Shown here: positions 33,730 through 39,596 of the stretch, piece by piece
Position numbering within the stretch: position 1 is the stretch's first letter
Layout: each line of letters starts with the position of its first letter
Assembly: GCF_001298675.1 (NCBI RefSeq)
Contig: NZ_CYIG01000035.1
Location: forward strand, 1 to 39,596
Direction of reading: 5' to 3'
From: Paenacidovorax caeni
GTDB taxonomy: Bacteria > Pseudomonadota > Gammaproteobacteria > Burkholderiales > Burkholderiaceae_C
Length of the DNA stretch: 39,596 nt
Program-made: the position numbers and the translations under genes
Notes under the pieces: model-generated
Database searches by the model: none
Seen by the model: only the letters and a program-made list of their open reading frames with translations
What the model was told of the DNA's origin: nothing

Positions 33730-34280
33730 GGCTGGGCACCCGTGGTGTCGTCGGTTTCCTTGATGTGGCGGCTCAGGTACAGGGCTTGCGCGATCACGAA
33801 GACCACCATCAGCCCCATGCCGCCGAAGAGCTTGAAGTTCACCCAGGTGTCGGTGTCGAATGCGTAGGCCACCCACAGGTTGAGCAGGCCCATGGCCGCG
33901 AAGAAGCCGGCCCAGCTCCAGTTCAGGGTGCGCCAGACGGCGTCGGGCAGCTCGATCTGCGCTTGCATCAGCGAGCGGATGAGGTTCTTGCGAAACAGCA
34001 GCTGGCCGATGACCAGCGCGCCGCCCATGAGCCAGTACAGCACCGTGGGCTTCCACTTGATGAAGGTTTCGCTGTGCGCCAGCAGCGTAGCGCCGCCGAA
34101 CACGACGATGACCCCAAGGCTCACCCATTGCATGGGCTCCACCTTGCCGTGGCGCAGGCGCAGGTAAGCGATCTGCGCCACCGTGGCGGCGATGGCCACG
34201 GCAGTGGCCGTGTAGATGCCCCAGACCTTGAAGGCCGCGAAGAACAGGATGATGGGGAAGAAGTCGATCAGGAGTTTCAT
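33726..34280 (-). CDS. yciB: Inner-membrane septation protein YciB (IspA/ISP-Z)
   Basis: This 184-residue polytopic membrane protein has about five helices. The N-terminus [30 protein letters not shown] is the family signature. Further matches are [29 protein letters not shown] and [21 protein letters not shown]. YciB affects septation and envelope integrity in E. coli. It starts one base after msrB ends and overlaps bolA by four bases. Confidence 0.94.
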   Translation of the reverse strand: MKLLIDFFPIILFFAAFKVWGIYTATAVAIAATVAQIAYLRLRHGKVEPMQWVSLGVIVVFGGATLLAHSETFIKWKPTVLYWLMGGALVIGQLLFRKNLIRSLMQAQIELPDAVWRTLNWSWAGFFAAMGLLNLWVAYAFDTDTWVNFKLFGGMGLMVVFVIAQALYLSRHIKETDDTTGAQP

Positions 34281-34281
34281 G

Positions 34282-34691
34282 CTAGGACGTGGGGGGCTCG
34301 AAGGCCAGCGACGCGGAATTCATGCAATAGCGCAGGCCCGTGGGTGCCGGGCCATCTTCAAACACGTGGCCCAGGTGGGCGCCGCATTGTGCACACACGG
34401 TCTCGGTGCGCACCATGCCGTGGCTGCGGTCCACATGTTCGGCAATGGCGCCGGGCTCGGCCTGCCAGAAGCTGGGCCAGCCGCAGCCCGCATCGAATTT
34501 GGTGTGGGACTGGAACAGCAGGGCGCCGCAGCAGACGCAATGGTAGCGGCCTTCGGCCCAGTGTTGTTCGTAGCGGCCCGTGAATGGGCGCTCGGTGGCC
34601 GCGTGCCGCGTCACCTGGAAGGCGGCGGGTTCGGCGCCTTTGGCGCGCAGCAGGGCCTGCCATTCTTCATCGATTTTCTGGATCGGGTGGG

Positions 34692-34695
<4 letters not shown>
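34282..34695 (-). CDS. msrB: Peptide-methionine (R)-S-oxide reductase MsrB
   Basis: This 137-residue enzyme reduces the R-epimer of methionine sulfoxide in proteins, using thioredoxin. Zinc is held by two CxxC pairs (Cys53/Cys56 in CVCC and Cys101/Cys104 in CAQC). [10 protein letters not shown] and [14 protein letters not shown] are family motifs. The catalytic Cys124 lies in [12 protein letters not shown]. No signal peptide is seen, so it is cytoplasmic. The ATG at 34695 overlaps the selO TGA by four bases; a TTG three codons upstream is an alternative without support. Confidence 0.95.
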
Positions 34696-36173
<1,478 letters not shown>

Positions 36174-36214
36174 CGGGCCATTGTGTGGCAGGTGCGTTGC
36201 CCGTGCGCGGCTGG

Positions 36215-36233
36215 GGTCAACCGGAGGTCAACC
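36215..36233 (-). promoter_or_regulatory. Paired GGTTGACC direct repeats upstream of selO
   Basis: On the minus strand GGTTGACC occurs twice with an 11-base period (36233-36226 and 36222-36215), one helical turn, 42-60 bases before the selO ATG. Each contains TTGAC, like a -35 box, but no matching -10 is visible. It may be a transcription-factor site for the selO-msrB-yciB-bolA-ppiC cluster. The factor is unknown. Confidence 0.4.
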
Positions 36234-36266
36234 TGCGGTCGTGGGCGCGTTCTGAGGTGCCTGCGG

Positions 36267-36953
36267 TCAGGTTGCGGCGGTGCGGGCCAGGTAGGCCTCC
36301 AGCGCGGCATCGTCGAGGATGGCCACGCGACCGAAGTCGAGGGTGACGATGCCCTCGGCCACCAGGGCCTGCAGCACGCGGTTGATGGTCTGGCGCGACA
36401 GCCCCGCGAGCTGGCCCAGTTCCTCCTGCGTCAGGTTCAGCCTGCGCTGGCGGCGCCAGAACAGGCGGCTGAGCTGCAAGGCCACGCGGTGCTCGGCGCT
36501 GCGCGTGCGTCCGGCTTCGATCATTGTCATGGCCTGGCCCAGGCGCAGGTTCATGTGCTGGGCCAAATACTGTGTGAAGGCCAGGCTGGTGTTGTACAGG
36601 TGGTTGAACATCGGCAGCGGCAGGCACAGCAGCCGGGTAGGGCGCAGGGCCACAACTTCGTACAGCAGCGGCCCGCCCTTGAGGGCAGTGCCCTCGCCGA
36701 ACCATTCGCCGTCGGGCATGCCGATGAAGGCCGAGGCGCGCGTGCGCTGTGGCGAGCTGCGCAGCATCACCAAGCCGCTGAGCACCGCGTGCCAGCCCTG
36801 GGCCGGACTGCCTAGCGGCAGCATGACCTCGCCCTTGGCGCCCTCGGTCTGGCGGATGCTGGCATGCACCTGCTGCTGCAGCTGCGCACCGAGGCCGCCG
36901 AACCATGGCTGGGAGCTGATGAAGCGCTCGGCGGGGTCCGAATTACAGAACAT
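36267..36953 (-). CDS. Crp/Fnr family transcription regulator
   Basis: This 228-residue regulator has an N-terminal cyclic-nucleotide-binding-like beta barrel (about 15-125, GWHAVLSGLVMLRSS and GEWFGEGTALKGGPLLYEVVAL), a dimerisation helix (about 130-155), and a C-terminal Crp-type winged helix (about 160-215). The recognition helix lies in LTQEELGQLAGLSRQTINRVLQAL. The stretch after GEG lacks the Arg that binds the cAMP phosphate in Crp (GGPLLYE instead of an R-S/A type motif), and no FNR cysteine cluster is seen, so its ligand is unknown. The ATG at 36953 is favoured by homology, though no Shine-Dalgarno is visible. It lies upstream of selO on the same strand, 93 bp away. Confidence 0.87.
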   Translation of the reverse strand: MFCNSDPAERFISSQPWFGGLGAQLQQQVHASIRQTEGAKGEVMLPLGSPAQGWHAVLSGLVMLRSSPQRTRASAFIGMPDGEWFGEGTALKGGPLLYEVVALRPTRLLCLPLPMFNHLYNTSLAFTQYLAQHMNLRLGQAMTMIEAGRTRSAEHRVALQLSRLFWRRQRRLNLTQEELGQLAGLSRQTINRVLQALVAEGIVTLDFGRVAILDDAALEAYLARTAAT

Positions 36954-37051
36954 AGGTAGATTCTCGCAGGCCAGGGAAACAGCCCCAGCAACATTGCCTG
37001 GACGCAGTGTGCGCATCGCTGGCCACATTGCGATGCGCGGCTGAACTCCTG

Positions 37052-37102
37052 ATTTGATAGCTGTCAGCGCTTTTCTGGAAAGCGCTAGAGGCCGATTTGG
37101 CT
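37052..37102 (+). repeat. Dispersed palindromic repeat, copy J (best-preserved)
   Basis: The plus strand reads ATTTGATAGCTGTCAGCGCT, then TTTCTGGAAAGCGCTAGAGG, then CCGATTTGGC. Both arms (CAGCGCTTT / AAAGCGCTAG) and both flanks are intact, so it is the best model for the family. It lies 20 bp behind the stop of the glycosyltransferase gene and 98 bp before the Crp-like start, opposite in orientation to both. Confidence 0.88.
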
Positions 37103-37122
37103 CATGCACCCTGGTGGTTGGC

Positions 37123-38844
37123 TCACGGGGCGGCTTCGTCAGATGCTGGGGGCAGCCGCTTCAGCAGCAGGATGCGCTCGCTGCGGTTGGTTGGCCGGCC
37201 AATGGCGGCGAATGGCAGCCATTGTGCGGGTTGGGCCAAGTCGTCGGGCAGATCGTTTGTATCGCTGCCTACGGCCAGCCATTGGCAGCCTTGCGGGGGC
37301 TCCGCGCTGGCGGGGTAGAGCGCCAGGTGCCCGTGGAACTGCAGTGCCGCCACCTGCGAGTCGCCCAGGTTGTGCGTGAGCACGCAGCCTGGTTGCGGGC
37401 CCAGCGTGGCCACGATCTGGCGTACCTGCGGGGCGTAGCTGCGGGCGTAGTCCAGCATGGGCAGCCAGATGGTCATCAGCAGCAGCCACGCCAGCGTGGT
37501 GCCACTGGCGGGCAGCACCAGGCTTTTCCAGAGCGCGGTACGGTGCCGGGCTGCACGCCACCAGACCAGGGCGCACCATGCGGCGGTGGCGGCCAGCGCC
37601 AGCGCGAAAGCCAGGCCATCGAAGCGCGGTATGAAGCCGGGGGCCAGCCGCGCCACGTTGGCGGCGGGCTGTGCGGGTATGCCGGTGTGTAGAGAAATCC
37701 ACACCACCCAGATGGCGATGGCCGAGACGCTGAAGAACAGCAGCGTGAACCAGTCGATCAGCGCCGCGATGCTGCGCTCCAGCGTTGGCAGGGCAAACGC
37801 GGCCAGCACTGCCAGCGCCGGCAGGCCCAGCAGCAGGGCGCGGTCGGCCGGTTGGGTGGTGAATGTGGCCGCCAGCGTCACCAGGGTGAACCATAGCGGT
37901 AGCCACAGGTGGCGGTGGCCCGTGCGGCTGGCGATCTGGCGGCGCCAGCGCCACAGCGTCCACAGTGCCAGCGGCCAGGCGGGCCAGCCGAACCAAACCA
38001 GCATGCGCAGCATGGTCGTGGCGTAGGGCAGAAAAGCCTGCGGCGGCTCAATGCGCCAGGCCCACAAATCCAGCGCCCAGGCCAGGCCCATGCTGGCCAG
38101 CGTGGCGGCGGCCCAGGCCAGGGCTGCGGTGCGGCGCCGGTCTGCCGTATGGGCGGGCGCCCACCAGGCCAGTGCGGCGCAGCCCAGGCCCAACAGCGTA
38201 GCGAGCGTGGGGGCACCCGCCAGCGTCAGTCCGGCCATGCCCAGCGGCATCGCGACGGCGGCGCGGCGCGGATGGTAGGGCTGGATGGCGGCGGCAAAGA
38301 ACACCAGCGCCGTACACGCCAATTGCGCGAGGTAGCTGGTGATTTCGTGCGACAGCTGGGCCAGCCCGAGGCAGGCGAGCAAGGCGAGCAGCCCGGCATC
38401 GGCCATGGAGCGCGCATAGTCTTTGGGGTGGGCCTCGCCGCCGAAGGCGAAGGCCACGGGTTGGGCACCCGGGCTGCGCGCCAGGTAGTACACGGTGTAC
38501 CAGGTGGCCAGCAGCGTCAGCACCAGCAGGGCAATGAAGGGCAGGCGGGCCGCCATCTCGGGGGCAAGCCAGCCCGGCGCCCACTGCAGCGCGAGCGCAC
38601 CGAGCCAGAAGGCGAGCAGGCCGTCGCCGTCGGGCGTGAATCCGGCCAGTGTGGGGGCTAACCAGTGGCTGCGCCCCTGGGCCAGTTCCAGCATGTAGCC
38701 GAACGAGGCGACATCGACATTGCGCCAGGGGTCGCGTCCGACGAAACCCGGCACCACGTAGGCCAGGCACAGCAGCAGCAGCGCCCAGCGCGGCAGGGGG
38801 CGGGCGGCGCGTTGCGTGACGATGGCGGGGGTTGGGTGGTTCAC
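37123..38844 (-). CDS. ArnT-like glycosyltransferase family 39 membrane protein
   Basis: This 573-residue polytopic membrane protein has about ten to twelve helices in the first 460 residues and a soluble C-terminal domain of about 115 residues. The first periplasmic loop holds FVGRDPWRNVDVASFGYM; the RDPW..D pattern matches the acidic active-site loop of GT39/ArnT-type enzymes that move sugars from polyprenyl phosphate. The acceptor (lipid A, protein or other) is unknown. The start is a GTG at 38844 without an obvious ribosome-binding site. It lies behind the rpmE2 terminator on the same strand and is followed by repeat copy J. Confidence 0.8.
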   Translation of the reverse strand: MNHPTPAIVTQRAARPLPRWALLLLCLAYVVPGFVGRDPWRNVDVASFGYMLELAQGRSHWLAPTLAGFTPDGDGLLAFWLGALALQWAPGWLAPEMAARLPFIALLVLTLLATWYTVYYLARSPGAQPVAFAFGGEAHPKDYARSMADAGLLALLACLGLAQLSHEITSYLAQLACTALVFFAAAIQPYHPRRAAVAMPLGMAGLTLAGAPTLATLLGLGCAALAWWAPAHTADRRRTAALAWAAATLASMGLAWALDLWAWRIEPPQAFLPYATTMLRMLVWFGWPAWPLALWTLWRWRRQIASRTGHRHLWLPLWFTLVTLAATFTTQPADRALLLGLPALAVLAAFALPTLERSIAALIDWFTLLFFSVSAIAIWVVWISLHTGIPAQPAANVARLAPGFIPRFDGLAFALALAATAAWCALVWWRAARHRTALWKSLVLPASGTTLAWLLLMTIWLPMLDYARSYAPQVRQIVATLGPQPGCVLTHNLGDSQVAALQFHGHLALYPASAEPPQGCQWLAVGSDTNDLPDDLAQPAQWLPFAAIGRPTNRSERILLLKRLPPASDEAAP

Positions 38845-38858
38845 GGGGGTAGAAGGTC

Positions 38859-38895
38859 AAAAAGGGCAGCGCGGTGGCCCGGGCTGCCCTTTTTT
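38859..38895 (-). terminator. Terminator behind rpmE2
   Basis: The stem AAAAAGGGCAGC / GCTGCCCTTTTT has a GC-rich 12-base loop. It lies about 40 bases behind the rpmE2 stop on the minus strand and ends in a T-run on both strands. It separates rpmE2 from the glycosyltransferase gene, whose start is just 15 bases further on. Confidence 0.8.
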
Positions 38896-38932
38896 GCGGG
38901 CGGAGGAGACCCCCGCCAGGCGCGAATCTGGA

Positions 38933-39178
38933 TTACTTCTTGCCGAAACGGTTGCGGAAGCGCTCCACGCGGCCGCCCATGTTGTCCACGGACTTTTGCG
39001 TGCCGGTGTAGAAGGGGTGCGACTCGCTGGAGGTATCCAGCTTGAACAGCGGGTATTCCTTGCCTTCGAACGTCTCGGTTTCCTTCGTGTTTACGCAGGA
39101 GCGGGTCACGAACTTGAAGCCGTTGGACAGGTCAACGAACAGCACTTCGCGGTAATTGGGGTGAATGCCTTCTTTCAT
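38933..39178 (-). CDS. rpmE2: 50S ribosomal protein L31, type B
   Basis: This 81-residue ribosomal protein begins [20 protein letters not shown] and ends [12 protein letters not shown]. It has only one cysteine (SCVNT) and lacks the CxxC zinc pair of type-A L31, so it is the zinc-independent form. [19 protein letters not shown] is the L31 signature. The ATG at 39178 follows AGGAAG. The upstream 20 codons in frame have no family match. In related bacteria rho often lies just upstream; here it is not visible before the window ends. Confidence 0.96.
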   Translation of the reverse strand: MKEGIHPNYREVLFVDLSNGFKFVTRSCVNTKETETFEGKEYPLFKLDTSSESHPFYTGTQKSVDNMGGRVERFRNRFGKK

Positions 39179-39272
39179 GATCTTCCTTTGAATCAGCAGC
39201 GGGAGCCGCACCAGCCTATTCCGGTGTACTTTCCGCAAAAAGCTCTCGATTATCGCATACCCGGCAATCTTG

Positions 39273-39596
39273 TTATTCCTGGCTCATTTCAATGATCTCG
39301 TTGGCCTTGCCCAGGGCTTCCATCTGCAGGCTCAGCACGGGCAGGGCATTGAGCTGCAGCCGTTCGGCCAGCGCCTGCACGGCGTTGAATTGCTGCTTTT
39401 CCATGGCCTGCGCCAGCAGCAGGGCGTTGCGGTAGGTTCCCGGCTGGCCTAGCCCGGATATTTCACCGTAGTAGAGCCACAAACGAGGACGGCATTGCCC
39501 TTGTGTGCCCGAAAATCCAGGTGTCGAATCTTGATCAACGAGCGGGCAATGCCGAAGCCAAACTGTACCGAAGAAATTGACGTTGGGAGCATGGAC
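39273..39596 (-). CDS. C-terminal part of a possible EAL/HDOD signalling protein, cut by window edge
   Basis: This open frame runs off the right edge. The last ~55 residues ([20 protein letters not shown] to [18 protein letters not shown]) resemble the helical C-terminus of HDOD-type (EAL-HDOD, YuxH-like) signalling proteins. The part upstream of about 39480 ([20 protein letters not shown]) does not resemble that family, and contains an inverted repeat. So the frame may be broken by an insertion or assembly edge near 39485. Function beyond this is not readable. Confidence 0.4.
   Translation of the reverse strand, partial: VHAPNVNFFGTVWLRHCPLVDQDSTPGFSGTQGQCRPRLWLYYGEISGLGQPGTYRNALLLAQAMEKQQFNAVQALAERLQLNALPVLSLQMEALGKANEIIEMSQE
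39491..39553. repeat. 10-bp inverted repeat at the right edge
   Basis: GGCATTGCCC (39491-39500) and GGGCAATGCC (39544-39553) are perfect inverted repeats 43 bases apart. They lie where the coding frame stops resembling the HDOD family. They could be part of an insertion-sequence end, an operator, or a large hairpin. No target-site duplication can be seen because the window ends. Confidence 0.4.

Overview
The window is about 39.6 kb of GC-rich, densely coding bacterial chromosome. Gene content and order point to a betaproteobacterium of the order Burkholderiales, most likely Comamonadaceae (Acidovorax/Comamonas-like). The pointers are rimP-nusA-infB-rbfA-truB followed directly by typA, a zinc-independent type-B L31, a TerC-CBS fusion, and a small dispersed palindrome that I associate with this family. 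The family assignment is inference; no rRNA gene is present. I found no plasmid, phage or CRISPR genes. Only the two extreme edges look odd, and they may be contig or insertion boundaries.

Layout. 0.2-7.1 kb: exodeoxyribonuclease III (-), a small DUF4124 secreted protein (+), a DUF2069 membrane protein plus FAD-linked oxidase pair (-), a YihY/BrkB membrane protein (+), and a coupled O-acetylhomoserine sulfhydrylase/alpha-beta hydrolase pair (-). 7.2-16.5 kb (+): a CBS-pair protein, chorismate synthase overlapping a lipoprotein 5'-nucleotidase, and a complete YejABEF-type peptide importer. 16.6-18.8 kb (+): class I fumarase with a strong terminator, then a small thioredoxin-like protein. 18.8-27.3 kb (+): the translation/transcription operon rimP-nusA-infB-rbfA-truB-typA, with a clear promoter, a terminator-like leader hairpin directly behind the start site, and a terminator after typA. 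27.3-29.4 kb (-): TerC-CBS protein and a Fur-controlled hemP. 29.7-32.5 kb: rlmD (+), a small lipoprotein (-), and a DUF1624 acyltransferase (+). 32.6-36.2 kb (-): a tightly packed selO-msrB-yciB-bolA-ppiC cluster. 36.3-39.6 kb (-): a Crp/Fnr-like regulator, an ArnT-like glycosyltransferase, rpmE2, and the end of a possible signalling protein.

The most interesting signal is a roughly 45-50 bp imperfect palindrome present in about ten copies. Its core is GATAGCTGCYAGCGCTT, a short spacer, then AAGCGCTRGAGGCC. All six extragenic copies lie 0-20 bp behind a stop codon, and in two cases the copy itself supplies the stop. Four more copies are embedded in frame inside conserved genes (yejF, truB, rlmD, selO); the three antisense copies are all read in the same frame. 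This behaviour recalls the protein-embedded palindromic elements of Rickettsia, but here it is in a betaproteobacterial housekeeping region.
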